Positions 35,506 to 45,865 of a stretch of 64,000 nt of DNA are shown here, piece after piece. The notes beneath the pieces were generated by a model. The model searched no databases and was not told where the DNA came from. It saw only the letters and a program-made list of their open reading frames with translations. The translations under genes and the position numbers were made by a program. The stretch's first letter is position 1, and the number at the start of each line of letters is the position of its first letter. This DNA comes from CAVQRC01 sp963715045 (lineage in GTDB: Bacteria > Planctomycetota > Planctomycetia > Pirellulales > Lacipirellulaceae): positions 348,377 to 412,376 of the forward strand of contig CAVQRC010000039.1 of assembly GCA_963715045.1 (NCBI GenBank), written 5' to 3'.

Positions 35506-36021
35506 ATGGCAGATGATTCACGGGCACCACAGAGTGCCAAATCCTCGTCGACCACGAAAGAACGTCGCAAGTTGAGGTTCGACGACTGGGACGAGGTATT
35601 GTCGGACGTCGAGATGCTCAAAACCCGCGGTTACGATCATGCGAGTTACGGTACGCTATCACTTGGCCAGATCACGTCGCATCTGGCGAAGGTCCTGAGC
35701 GGAGCGGTTGATGGTTTTCCCAAGCTGGCTCCTTGGCCGCTGCGGGTGTTCCTGCGGTTCGCGTTTCTGAACAAGATGCAGCGACATGAACCGAGTAACC
35801 TCCGAATCAAGTCACCGAAATCACTTGCGCCCCCGGAAGCCTGTGAGGACGATGCGGGCATTGAGCGGCTTCGGGCAGCAATCGAGCGGTTTCGCAGCCA
35901 TCAAGGAGATTACCGCCCTCACATGGTCTTTGGAACGCTGTCTCGTGAGCAATGGAAGCACCAGCAGCTTTGGCACTGCGAGCATCACCTGAGCTTCCTG
36001 CTACCCAAGACAAGTTCATGA
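35506..36021 (+). CDS. DUF1569 family protein (DinB-like)
   Basis: Protein of 171 residues resembling DUF1569, a DinB/YfiT-like four-helix bundle. Candidate metal-binding histidines appear in LGQITSHLAKVLSGAVDGF, in RPHMVFGTLSREQWKHQ and in the C-terminal WHCEHHLSFLLP, as in DinB-like metalloproteins. The N-terminal 25 residues are polar and probably disordered. The role is unknown; DinB-fold proteins include thiol transferases and damage-induced proteins. It shares strand and spacing with the DUF2007 gene, perhaps an operon. Confidence 0.75.
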   Translation: MADDSRAPQSAKSSSTTKERRKLRFDDWDEVLSDVEMLKTRGYDHASYGTLSLGQITSHLAKVLSGAVDGFPKLAPWPLRVFLRFAFLNKMQRHEPSNLRIKSPKSLAPPEACEDDAGIERLRAAIERFRSHQGDYRPHMVFGTLSREQWKHQQLWHCEHHLSFLLPKTSS

Positions 36022-36112
36022 TCTGGCCATGTCCTCTTGCAAGGCAGTGAACCTCTGGCAGGATTCGCTGAGCTGCTGGGGCAACCTCCAGAGCTTGCTC
36101 GACCGCGCAGTG

Positions 36113-37546
36113 CTAGGCGAGGATCTTCGTGGCCACGGTACCTTCGACGTCGGTGAGTCGGAACTCCCGGCCCGCGTAGCGGTAGGTTAACCGTTCGTGG
36201 TCGAGTCCCAGCAGGTGCAGCAGCGTCGCGTGGAGGTCGTGGATCGTGCAGCGATCTTCGACCGCGTAGTAGCCGTAATCATCGGTGCTACCGTAACGAT
36301 ACCCGCCCTTCACGCCGCCACCGGCCATCCACATCGTGAATCCTTCGGGATGATGGTCGCGGCCGAGTTCACCCGAGCCTTTCTGCACGGTCGGGGTGCG
36401 GCCGAATTCACCGCCCCAGAGGATGAGCGTGTCTTCGAGCAGGCCACGGGCCTTGAGATCGGTGATCAACCCGGCGATCGGCCTGTCGATCTGGCGAACG
36501 TTGATCGAATGCCCTTTTACGAGGTGCGAATGCTGATCCCACTGCTCGTTGTTGAACGGCAGGCTGTGGGCGTGGCTGACCTGGATGTAGCGGACTCCCC
36601 GCTCGGCAAGGCGGCGGGCCAACAGGCACTGGCGGGCGAAGTTCCCGGTCTCGGGATCATCCATCCCGTACAGCCGACGCGTCGCGGGAGACTCTCGACT
36701 CAGATCGACGGCCTCGGGCGCGGCGGACTGCATCCGGAACGCCAGCTCGAACGACTGGATGCGGGCGTCGAGGTCTGCATCGTCGTTCGCGGCCTGGTGC
36801 TGCAATTCCCGGAGCAGCTCGATCTGCAGCCTTTGTTGTCGCGGAGTCCGGTCGGACTGCATGTAGGCGAATCGCGCGTCCTTGGCCGGCGTGTTGGGAT
36901 AGCCGGGAGTGCCCAACGCGACGCCCTGGTGCGCGGTCGGCAGGAAAGCAGCGCCGAAATTGTTAACGCCTCCATGCAATGAAGTGGGGCAAATCGTGAT
37001 GAAGCTCGGCAGATTCCTGTTTTCGGTGCCCAATCCGTAACTGATCCACGAACCGACGCTCGGCCGGACCTGGTCTTCGTCGCCCGTATGAAGCTTCATG
37101 CAGGCCCCGCCATGAGCCACGTTGGTTTCGCATACCGAGTGCAGCATGCACAGATCATCCGCGACGCTCGGCAGATGCTGCCACAACTGGCTCATCGGAA
37201 TGCCACTCTCGCCGTGCTGTTCAAACCGCCAGGGCGATTTCATCAGGTTCCCGCGGTCGGCAAAGGTCACCCGCGAACCGCCGAACGGCAGCGGCTTACC
37301 GTCGTCTTTCGCGAGTTGCGGCTTGGGATCAAACAGATCGATGTGCGACGGCCCCCCGTGCATGAACAGAAAGATCACCCGCTTCGCACGGGGAGTGAGC
37401 ATCGGCGGTCGCGCGACAAGGCAATCACTTACGGCGGCCGCGGCCGCTCCCTCGGCGAGCATTCCCCGCAGTGCCAGGCCGCCGAATCCGACACAGATGC
37501 GTTCCAGAGCACGACGCCGCGAGAGAGTTCTTGACTGGGGTAACAT
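36113..37546 (-). CDS. DUF1501 secreted protein (sulfatase-like)
   Basis: Planctomycete DUF1501 protein of 477 residues, with an alkaline-phosphatase/sulfatase-like fold. From ATG 37546 the N-terminus (LSRRRALERICVGFGGLALR) is a Tat-type twin-arginine signal. Family motifs are AKRVIFLFMHGGPSHIDLFD, then DPKPQLAKDDG, LIDLKARGL-type helix, LILWGGEFGRTPTVQKGSG and GRDHHPEGFTMWMAGGGVKGG. It starts 16 bases after the PSD1 gene and is co-transcribed with it. The pair is thought to act in polysaccharide breakdown or at the cell surface; biochemistry is largely unknown. Confidence 0.9.
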   Translation of the reverse strand: MLPQSRTLSRRRALERICVGFGGLALRGMLAEGAAAAAVSDCLVARPPMLTPRAKRVIFLFMHGGPSHIDLFDPKPQLAKDDGKPLPFGGSRVTFADRGNLMKSPWRFEQHGESGIPMSQLWQHLPSVADDLCMLHSVCETNVAHGGACMKLHTGDEDQVRPSVGSWISYGLGTENRNLPSFITICPTSLHGGVNNFGAAFLPTAHQGVALGTPGYPNTPAKDARFAYMQSDRTPRQQRLQIELLRELQHQAANDDADLDARIQSFELAFRMQSAAPEAVDLSRESPATRRLYGMDDPETGNFARQCLLARRLAERGVRYIQVSHAHSLPFNNEQWDQHSHLVKGHSINVRQIDRPIAGLITDLKARGLLEDTLILWGGEFGRTPTVQKGSGELGRDHHPEGFTMWMAGGGVKGGYRYGSTDDYGYYAVEDRCTIHDLHATLLHLLGLDHERLTYRYAGREFRLTDVEGTVATKILA

Positions 37547-37562
37547 CGTTCCGACTCGGAGG

Positions 37563-40289
37563 TCAGGGCAAGTACACAAACTGGTTAGACATCAGCAACG
37601 TGTGAACCCATGCGATCAAGGCGTCTTCCGCCGAATTGTCTGCCGCGTGTTCCCGAAGTGATTCCTCGGCGGAGATCTGCCGGTATCGTTCTATGAAGCG
37701 ATTGGCAAGCGCCGTCTGTTCCGCGGTGGGTTCCCGGCCGACAATCGCCAGGTACAACTGCCGCACCGCCGGCGGTCCCTCGTCGGCGCCGGCCCACCGG
37801 CGTACGATCGCACGGGACAGCCTGGCCACATAGGGGCTGTTCATCAGGAACAACGCCTGGGTGGGTACAGTTGTCTCGTCGCGTCGTCCAACCGGAGACG
37901 AGGCGTTGGGGAAATCAAACAACGTAAAGAACTCGTAGACGTTGGTACGCACAACGGGCAGATAAACGCTGCGGCGAAAGGAGCTTTCGTACGAGGCACG
38001 GTTGTTGGCCAGATCCTGCGGCGAGGGATCCTGAGATTTGTACGTCGGTGGTGGACCGTACAGCTGGTGATCCAGCTGGTCCGACAACTGCAGCATGGCG
38101 TCGCGGAGGACTTCCGGTTCCAGACGCCGTGAAGGGAATCTCCAGTGCAGTACGTTGCTCGGATCGACACTTTGCGGTGCGGACCGCGGATGTCGCGAAC
38201 GCATCCGATAAGTCCGCGAAGTCACGATCCGGCGGTGAAGTGCCTTCATGGACCACCCCGAGTCGATGAATTCGTGCGTGAGGTAATCGAGCAATTCGGG
38301 ATGCGTAGGACGCTCGCCGCGAATGCCGAAATCGTCGGGCGTCGGTACCAGGCCACGGCCGAAGTGCCAGTGCCAGATTCGATTGACCATCACCCGAGCG
38401 GCGAGAAATCCGGCCCCCTGCCGATCGTCACCGAGCCACTGAGCCAGCTCGCGGCGTCCGCTCTGGTCGGCAGGCAGGTCAACTTGCCGTGGCGAGAGGC
38501 TCTCAATGAATCCGCGGGGGACTTCGTCCCCTAAGTCCAGATGACTGCCGCGAACATGAAGTTGCACGTTGCGTGGTGCGCCATCGGCGACGCTCATCAC
38601 CTCGACGGGTTGGGGAGCCCTCTTCGCGAGCTCGGCCAGCGATTTGTCAACTCCGGCAATTTCGTCGAACGCATGATGGCTGCCGCTCAGCACGATCCGC
38701 CAACGGTCGATGTGAACCATCATCGGTTGCGATTCCAACCGGAGCGTATGTCGACCCTGCTCCAGGCGGCTGGTGGCCTCGGTGATCCAGCGTTGATGCT
38801 CTGGCTGCCAGCCGCCGGTGACCTGGGCCATCGCGTCTTCACGCAGCACGATTCCGTCGATCTTGAGCAAACCCGGGCGGGGCTCTGCGGCCGCGTACCG
38901 CAATTGGATGACGTATTCGCCGGCGTTCTCCAGCTCGAAGTCATACTCAACGAAGTTCGTTTGCCCTCCCGGATCGGAGATGATCCCGATTCCGTGGCCG
39001 TAGCGCTGGGTGTCGACGACGACGTTGCCGCGATCGAACTGCTCGGCTTCGCGTTTTTGGATTCCGGCCGTTCCCAGATCCTGCTCGAGCAATAGCTCGG
39101 CCATTTTGCGGCGGGACATCAGCTCTGCGCGGCGGCGATCGTATTCGCCGCGGGCGGCCTGATACTCGGGGGTCTGCACCGGGCGATCCGCTACGTCGGT
39201 GCTGTGGAAGATTCCTGCCAGGGCGTAATAGTCCGCCGTGGTGACCGGATCGAACTTGTGGTCGTGACAGCGGGCACAACCCAGGGATAAACCGAGCATC
39301 GCACGGCCTACGGTATCGATTTGTTCGTCGACCATGTCGGCCCGCTTCTTCACGGGATCCCGTTCGGCCAGGATCTTCATCCCGATGGCCAGGAAGCCCG
39401 TGGCGGCTGCCCGCTCGATGCTCCGTTGGGCATCGCCAGCATCGCACAGCAGGTCGCCTGCGATTTGCTCTCTGATGAATCGGTCATAAGGCAAGTCCGC
39501 ATTCCACGCGGCAATCACATAGTCGCGGTACCGATACGCCAGCGGATAGGCATGGTTCTCGTCGCCGCCATTGCTGTCGCCGTAGCGCGCCACGTCGAGC
39601 CAATGTCGTCCCCATCGCTCTCCGTAATGAGGCGAGGCGAGCAGGCGGTCTACCAGTTGTGCATACGCATCCGGTGAATCGTCCCGCAGGTACTGCTCGA
39701 TTGCTTGCGGTGACGGCGGCAGGCCGATCAAGTCGAGGTACAGGCGGCGGATCAAGGTGTATCGATCTGCGTCCGGTGCCGGTGTCAACCGTTGTTGTTC
39801 CAACGCTGTCAGGATGAAGCGATCGATTGAGTTGGCGGGCCAGGTCGCCTGCGGGACGGCTGGAACAGCGGGCCGCCGGGTGGCCCGCGTAAACGACCAG
39901 TGCTGCGACCAGCGGGCGCCTTGCTCGATCCACCGCTGGATGAGTGCCCGTTGCTCTGCGGTCAGCGACTTGTTCGCATCACGGGGGGGCATCCTCTCGT
40001 CGGGATCGTCGTGGTTGATGCGTTGCCACAGGGCACTATCGGCGAGACTGCCGGCGACGACAGCGGTTACGCCCGAGGCGAGTGGCGTGGTGGCACTCAA
40101 TTCGCTATCCAGCCGCAGGCCCGCCTCGCGATGTGCGGCATCCGGTCCGTGACATTCGTAGCAGTTGGCCGCCAGGATGGGGGCCAGATTCCGGCCGAAG
40201 TCGACGCTCGGCCACGGCGGCTGTTCCGCCGTGGCGATCGTCACCAAGAGCAGGCTCAGCAGGCAGGTATCCAAAGATCGTGCGACCAT
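37563..40289 (-). CDS. PSD1 / DUF1549 / DUF1553 planctomycete cytochrome-C-like protein
   Basis: Secreted protein of 908 residues. A signal peptide is followed by a planctomycete-type cytochrome c domain with one CxxCH haem motif (ILAANCYECHGPDAA). DUF1549 comes next (SIDRFILTALEQQRLTPAPD, then LIRRLYLDLIGLPPSPQAIE, and the conserved WLDVARYGDSNG). A lectin-like insert lies near residues 420-540. DUF1553 forms the C-terminal third (LAQWLGDDRQGAGFLAARVM, then VNRIWHWHFGRGLV and PTQALFLMNSPYVA). It precedes the DUF1501 gene in a two-gene operon, the standard planctomycete pairing. Confidence 0.93.
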   Translation of the reverse strand: MVARSLDTCLLSLLLVTIATAEQPPWPSVDFGRNLAPILAANCYECHGPDAAHREAGLRLDSELSATTPLASGVTAVVAGSLADSALWQRINHDDPDERMPPRDANKSLTAEQRALIQRWIEQGARWSQHWSFTRATRRPAVPAVPQATWPANSIDRFILTALEQQRLTPAPDADRYTLIRRLYLDLIGLPPSPQAIEQYLRDDSPDAYAQLVDRLLASPHYGERWGRHWLDVARYGDSNGGDENHAYPLAYRYRDYVIAAWNADLPYDRFIREQIAGDLLCDAGDAQRSIERAAATGFLAIGMKILAERDPVKKRADMVDEQIDTVGRAMLGLSLGCARCHDHKFDPVTTADYYALAGIFHSTDVADRPVQTPEYQAARGEYDRRRAELMSRRKMAELLLEQDLGTAGIQKREAEQFDRGNVVVDTQRYGHGIGIISDPGGQTNFVEYDFELENAGEYVIQLRYAAAEPRPGLLKIDGIVLREDAMAQVTGGWQPEHQRWITEATSRLEQGRHTLRLESQPMMVHIDRWRIVLSGSHHAFDEIAGVDKSLAELAKRAPQPVEVMSVADGAPRNVQLHVRGSHLDLGDEVPRGFIESLSPRQVDLPADQSGRRELAQWLGDDRQGAGFLAARVMVNRIWHWHFGRGLVPTPDDFGIRGERPTHPELLDYLTHEFIDSGWSMKALHRRIVTSRTYRMRSRHPRSAPQSVDPSNVLHWRFPSRRLEPEVLRDAMLQLSDQLDHQLYGPPPTYKSQDPSPQDLANNRASYESSFRRSVYLPVVRTNVYEFFTLFDFPNASSPVGRRDETTVPTQALFLMNSPYVARLSRAIVRRWAGADEGPPAVRQLYLAIVGREPTAEQTALANRFIERYRQISAEESLREHAADNSAEDALIAWVHTLLMSNQFVYLP

Positions 40290-40340
40290 GCACGTACTGT
40301 AGCAAAACTACGATCGCGAGCCTGAATCAAAGCCTGTCCA

Positions 40341-40396
40341 GGCATTCGTCATTCGACATTAGTTAGTCATTAGGCCTTACTCATTCGTCATTCCCC
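40341..40396 (-). repeat. Interspersed AATGACTAAGG-type repeat, copy 2 (diverged)
   Basis: The reverse strand reads GAATGACGAATGAGTAAGGC then CTAATGACTAACTAATG, a diverged relative of the repeat at 17550. It sits in the divergent region before rhaA. Apart from this, 40290-40796 contains no gene I can support. Confidence 0.55.
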
Positions 40397-40796
40397 GCCC
40401 CCCTTCCCTCCTGCGGCACGCTTGAGTCCGGAATCTCCGGGAACAGCAAGTTGTTCGGGTTGTTGGATACCTCACCGGAGGAAGTCATCAGCTGGCGATA
40501 GACCTTGCAGTCGAGGAGGTCGACTCGGGTGAGTGGTGATCCTGGCGTGTTGCCTCGAAAGGGAAAAACGCCATTCGCCCGCTTGAGAACATTTCTTCCG
40601 TCTTGGTGTTCTTAACGCAGACTGTGAGATAGGATCTTGCGAGGTGGCGCGCGATAACGGCGTTCCTTGTGGCCGCGCGTCGCTGCAAGTTCCGGAGCTG
40701 CCAGCCGCCGTCAACGGTTGAATTGATCACGGACCTGGCAACCTCGGATTCAATTCGGGCCGGACAATTTTCGGGACATGTTCTGAGCGGGAATCC

Positions 40797-42057
40797 ATGA
40801 CCAAGTCGGTGGCACGCGGTTACGAACTGGCTCAAGAGCGGTATGCCGAGCTGGGCGTCGACACCGAACGCGTGTTGGAAGCGTTGGCGGCCGTCGCGAT
40901 TTCGCTGCCGTGCTGGCAGGGAGACGACGTTGGCGGATTCGAAGACCAGCGGCCAGGCCATCGGAGGTGGGCTCGCCGTGACGGGCAGTTATCCGGGGAG
41001 AGCTCGCACTGCGGAAGAACTGCGGGCCGATTTCGTCACGGCGCTGAGGTTGATTCCCGGGAAGCATCGCTTTAGTCTGCACGCCAGTTACGCCGAGACG
41101 GGCGGTGACCGGGTGGAGCGAAATGAGCTCGAGCCGCAGCACTTCCGGGGATGGATCGAGTGGGCGAAACAGCATGGCCTGGGGCTGGACTTCAACCCGA
41201 CCTTTTTCGCCCATCCGAAGGCGGCCGACGGCTTCACGCTCGCCCACCGGGATCCCGGCATACGCGACTTCTGGATCGAGCACGGCATCGCCTGCCGGCA
41301 AATCGGGGAGGCCATCGGTGAGGCACTCGGCACGACATGCATCACCAATTTCTGGATTCCGGACGGGATGAAAGATACGCCCGCCGATCGCCGCGGCCCG
41401 CGTGAGCGGCTGGTCGACGCGCTCGATGCGATCTTCGTCGAAGCGATCGATCCGCAGGAGAGTCGCGACGCCGTCGAAGCCAAGCTCTTCGGCCTGGGCT
41501 CCGAGAGTTACGTCGTCGGGTCGCACGAGTTCTACCTCGGTTACGCGATTACCCGCGGGACACTCCTCTGCCTGGACGCCGGGCATTTTCACCCCACCGA
41601 GATGATTTCCGACAAGATCTCGGCCGTGCTCTGTTCGCTTGACGAACTGTTACTGCACCTCAGCCGCGGCGTCCGCTGGGACAGCGATCACGTCGTGACC
41701 TGGACCGACGAGCTGCAGGCCACGATGTACGAGATCGTACGCGGAAATTACCTCGAGCGGGTCCACCTGGGCCTCGACTTCTTCGACGCCAGCATCAATC
41801 GGGTGGCGGCCTGGGTCATCGGCGCGCGGTCCACGATCAAGGCCCTCCTGGTGGCCCTGCTCGAGCCCATCGACACGCTACGCGAAGCCGAGGCGAATGG
41901 CGACTACACGACCCGGCTCGGTCTCCTTGAAGAAGCGAAGACGCTGCCGTTCGGGGCGGTGTGGGAATATTATTGCGAGCAGTCGGGCGTGCCGGCAGGA
42001 AGCGGGTGGCTCGCAGAGATTCGGCAGTACGAACGACAAGTCCTCGCGAATCGCTGA
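40797..42057 (+). CDS. rhaA: L-rhamnose isomerase (frameshifted)
   Basis: Cytoplasmic isomerase converting L-rhamnose to L-rhamnulose. From ATG 40797 the protein runs to AISLPCWQGDDVGGFE, then shifts one frame near 40943 and continues GGGLAVTGSYPGRARTAEEL. Metal and substrate motifs are KHRFSLHASYAE, LDFNPTFFAHPKAADGFTL, EFYLGYAITRGTLLCLDAGH and HFHPTEMISDK, all typical of RhaA. Removing one base gives a normal protein of about 419 residues. It heads a same-strand cluster with a sugar ABC importer. Rhamnulokinase and rhamnulose-1-phosphate aldolase are not in the window. Confidence 0.9.
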
Positions 42058-42187
42058 CTCCGCAGGCAATCTGTGAAACGACCGCGACCGCCTGGCGCGG
42101 GCGGTGCAGCAGCTTGTCAGTCGGGTGCGAGACGCAGGCGAGAGCTCGGTATCCGCGTTCGGAGCTCGTGAAGGAGACGCCTGATCG

Positions 42188-43711
42188 GTGCTTGATCCCC
42201 CGCTGATTCAGATTCGCAACCTCACAAAGTCTTATGTGGGCGTTCGCGCGCTCGACGAGCTCTCGCTGAATATCAATCGCGGTGAAGTTCACGCGATCTG
42301 CGGCGAGAACGGGGCGGGCAAGTCGACGCTGATCAAGGCGTTGACCGGTGTCGTGAATCCGGAACAGGGACAGATCCTGGTGGCTGGCGAGTCGTTGCCA
42401 CTTGGGAGTGTGGCCGCGTCCGAGGCCGCCGGAATCGCCGTGATGCATCAGGAATCGACCGCATTTCCCGATCTGGACGCGGTCGACAATATCTTCGTTG
42501 GCCGCGAACGCACGCGGTGCGGCTCGCTGCTGCTCGATCGCTCGGCGATGAGGCGGCAGACGCGCGAACTGATGGAGCGACTTGGCGAGACGATCGAGAT
42601 CGACATCCCGTTGAGCGAATTGCCAATCGCGCAGCGACAGATGGTCGCCATGGCGCGGGCCCTGTCGCGCGATTGCCGGCTGTTGATTATGGACGAACCG
42701 ACGGCTTCGTTATCGGCCCGTGAGACCGTTGTGCTGTTGAAGCTCATCCGGCAATTACGCCGCGACGGCGTGACAATTCTCTACGTCACGCATCGCCTGG
42801 AGGAGATCTTCCAGATCGCCGACTGCGTCACGGTCCTCCGTGACGGGCAGACTTGTCGTCACCACGCCGGTCGCCGACGTTACGACCGATGGGTTGATTC
42901 GAGCCATGGTGGGCCGCGAAATCGAACCGCTGACCCATCGCCCGCCATCCTCCTCGGCGACTGGCGGCGAGGTCATTCTCGAAGTCGCGCAGCTCTCGGC
43001 GGCCGGTGCGTTCAGCGACGTCAGCTTCGACGTGCGGGCGGGTGAGATCGTCGGTCTTGCCGGTCTCGTCGGGGCCGGCCGAAGCGAGGTTGCCCGGGCA
43101 ATCTTCGGCATCGACTCTTACGATTCCGGTCAGGTCTCTGTCGCCGGGACCCTGCTACGGCCCGGATCGCCGCCGGCCGCGATCCGGCCGGCGTCGCCCT
43201 GGTCCCGGAGGATCGGCAACATGAGGGGCTCGTCCTTCCCATGTCGGTAGGAGAGAACATTTCCCTGGCCGTCCTGCGAAGGATCCGCCGTTTTGGCTTT
43301 ACGAGCCACCGCCGGGAAACGAGGCTTGTCGAAGAGCAGATGCGGGCACTCGACGTCCGGGGGGCCGGAATGCACGTCGCGGTGGAAACTCTGTCGGGTG
43401 GCAACCAGCAGAAGGTCGTCCTCGGGAAGTGGCTCGCGAGCCGGCCCCGCGTGCTGATCCTCGACGAGCCAACGCGGGGCGTCGACGTCGGGGCCAAGGC
43501 ACAGGTGCATCGGCTGATCCGCAAGCTGGCTGGCGACGGCATCGCGACGCTGGTCATTTCTTCCGAGCTTCCGGAACTGCTGTCGATCAGCGATCGGATC
43601 CTGGTGTTGTGCGACGGACGACTCGTTGGCGAGTTGGCGAGTGCAACCGCAACTCAGGAACAGGTCCTGGCGCTGGCTTTGCCGGACGCGGAGCGGCTGG
43701 CGACATCATGA
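42188..43711 (+). CDS. rhaT: Rhamnose ABC importer, duplicated ATPase (two frameshifts)
   Basis: RbsA/RhaT-type ATPase with two fused nucleotide-binding domains, powering sugar import. The first domain from GTG 42188 has Walker A GENGAGKSTL and Walker B LLIMDEPTASLS. The frame shifts near 42852 (one extra base) into LVVTTPVADVTTDGLIRAMV and VSFDVRAGEIVGLAGLVGAG (degenerate Walker A), and again near 43187 (one missing base) into SVGENISLAVL, LSGGNQQKVVLGKWLASRPR and LILDEPTRGVDVGAK. The repaired product has about 507 residues. A ribosome site AAGGAG precedes it. Its stop overlaps the permease start (ATGA). Confidence 0.85.
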
Positions 43712-44698
43712 CTACTCTCAGGAACACATTGATCGGCAATCGTGCGACATCGCGACGCCGGGCTGGCCGTGCTGATCGCGGCCGTGACGCTGCTGGTGAC
43801 GCTTGTCGATCCAAGCTTCCTGGCTGCCGGCAACCTCCGCGACCTCCTCGTGCGCGCGGCACCCACCGCGATTGTGGCCTGCGGCGTCATGCTGGTCATC
43901 GTCACCGGCGAGATCGACATCTCGGTCGGGTCGCTGATGGCACTGCTGGCCGCGATGATGGGAGTCATGCTCTCGCAGTCCGAGTGGAATTGGCCGCTGT
44001 GGATGGGAGTTCCACTCCTGCTATTCTGCGGAACGCTGATGGGGATGTTCACCGGAGTCCTGGTCACTGTCGGCCGGGTGCCGTCGATCATCGTGACGTT
44101 GGGACTGTTGACCACCTTACGCGGAATTACGACGCTCGTGATGGGCGGTCAGAACATCGATGGCTTGCCTGAATCGCTGGCAACGCTGGCGAAACAAGGC
44201 GTCCTCGGAATTCCACTGGGGATCTGGACTGCGGCCGTGGTGGTCACCTTTACCGCGGTGCTCATTTCCCGCACGCCACTCGGGCGACGCCTGTTTGCCG
44301 TGGGCAGCAGTCTGCACTCCGCCCGCGTGGCTGGCTTGTCGACAAGGCGGCTGAAGCTGTTCGCCTTTGCTTACACGGGCTTTCTCACTGCCCTGGCCAC
44401 GGTGGTCGATGTTCCTCGCCTCCCCAAGATCGAGGCCGGCATCGGAGTCGGCTTTGAATTGCTGGTGGTCACGTGCGTGGTTGTCGGCGGCGTTTCAATC
44501 ACGGGCGGTCGGGGCCGGCTCAGCGGCGTCGTGCTTGCCGTGCTGCTGATGACGATGGTGCGGCCCGTGTTGACGTTTCTGGATGTGGGCGAAGCAGCTG
44601 AAAAATGGACGGCCGCCATTCAGGGCCTGTTCATTCTGTTGGCCGTCGTCGCCGACAGTCTCGCTTCGCGGCGACGCGGCAGCGGGAGTGAGCCATGA
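43708..44698 (+). CDS. rhaP: Rhamnose ABC importer permease (first)
   Basis: Membrane permease of the RbsC/RhaP family, about 330 residues and 8-10 helices. ATG 43708 overlaps the ATPase stop, and the first dozen residues (MTTLRNTLIGNR) are in that frame; one extra base near 43745 must be removed to reach GLAVLIAAVTLLVTLVDPSF. The family motif GVMLVIVTGEIDISVGSLMA is present, as are VGRVPSIIVTLGLLTTLRGI, VGGVSITGGRGRLSG and a C-terminal hydrophobic run. An alternative is a start at GTG 43742 with no frameshift. Confidence 0.83.
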
Positions 44699-44759
44699 GT
44701 CCCGTCGCTGGACCGTTCTTCAAAACTCGGTTGCAGGCCTCCCATGGCCAGGAGGCAAA

Positions 44760-45732
44760 GTGCTAAAGACACATTTTGCCGCCGCTGCTCATCACCTCAA
44801 ACGTTTCCGCTGGTGGCACGAGGTCGTGCTGGCGGTGCTGCTCATCGGCCTGCTGCTGATCGCGGACCGGCTGATGCCGAACTTCCTCAACCTACCGGGA
44901 CAGCTCCTGTTGTCACGCCAACTGTGGGAACTGGCGATTCTGGCCCTCGGGATGACCCTGATCATCATTACCGGCGGCATTGATCTGTCAGTCGGCGCGG
45001 CGATGGGACTGTGCGCGGTGAGTCTGGGATTATGCTATGCGGCGACCAGTAGTCTGTGGCTCAGTTGCCTGGCCTGCCTCGCCGTCGGAGGACTCGGCGG
45101 GGCCTTCAATGGAACACTGGTCGCCAGGCTCAACCTGCACCCGCTGATCGTGACGCTCGCCACGCTCGCCGCGTACCGCGGGATCGCCGAGGGTGTCAGC
45201 CAGGGAGCGTCGTACGCGGAGTTCGGCGACCGCTTCTCGAGCCTCGCCCGCGGCATGTGGTTGGGCGTACCCATTCCGGCATACCTCTTTGTCGTGCTCG
45301 CGATTGCGTTTGCCGTGTTTCTTGCCAGGACCGCGACCGGCCGGTTCCTGTATGCCATCGGTCATAACGAAACGGCTGCCAGGTTCGCGGGAATCCCGGT
45401 CGACAGAATCAAATTCTGGCTCTACACGACCTCGGGTCTGCTCGCCGGCCTGGCCACCATCATCTATGTGTCACGGTTCAACGCGAAAGCCGATGCCGGC
45501 ACGGGCTTCGAGCTCGATGTGATTACGGCAGTCGTCCTGGGCGGCACCAGTATCTACGGCGGGCGGGGGAACATCGTCGGGACGGTGCTGGGACTGCTGC
45601 TGATCCACGAGACGCGGCTGCTGGTGAGTCGTTATTGGCGTGTCGACGAACTGCGATCGATCGTGATTGGTGATCTTGTTGATCGTTTCGGTTCTGGTAT
45701 ACCGGGCGTTGCAGAGCTCCAAACGCGATTAA
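44760..45732 (+). CDS. rhaQ: Rhamnose ABC importer permease (second, frameshifted at C-terminus)
   Basis: Second permease of the importer, about 323 residues. GTG 44760 (VLKTHFAAAAHHLKRFRWWH) is chosen because GGAGG lies upstream and homology starts here. It shows GMTLIIITGGIDLSVGAAMG, LNLHPLIVTLATLAAYRGIA, ETAARFAGIPVDRIKFWLY and VLGGTSIYGGRGNIVGTVLG. Near 45671 the frame breaks: the other frame gives LLIVSVLVYRALQSSKRD and a stop at 45732, a natural family C-terminus, while the uncorrected frame runs on to 45764. With RhaP it forms the heterodimeric channel. Confidence 0.83.
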
Positions 45733-45771
45733 CAGCCGTTCCCAGAGCGGACTTCAGCTACTAAGAGCCGA

Positions 45772-45845
45772 TCCCAGAACTGGCTTCAACCACCGAATTC
45801 CCCGGCCGTGGGACACGTCCACTCAGGCTTTGGGATAGGTTCTAA
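45772..45845 (+). repeat. 85-bp hairpin repeat, copy 5, inside the rha operon
   Basis: Runs from TAAGAGCCGATCCCAGAAC to GCTTTGGGATAGGTTCTAA with the core TTCCCCGGCCGTGGGACACG. It is preceded by a partial copy (CCGTTCCCAGAGCGGACTTC at about 45736). It occupies most of the gap between the second permease and the binding-protein gene. Confidence 0.8.
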
Positions 45846-45865
45846 GACCCGAAGGTAAGAAAGCG

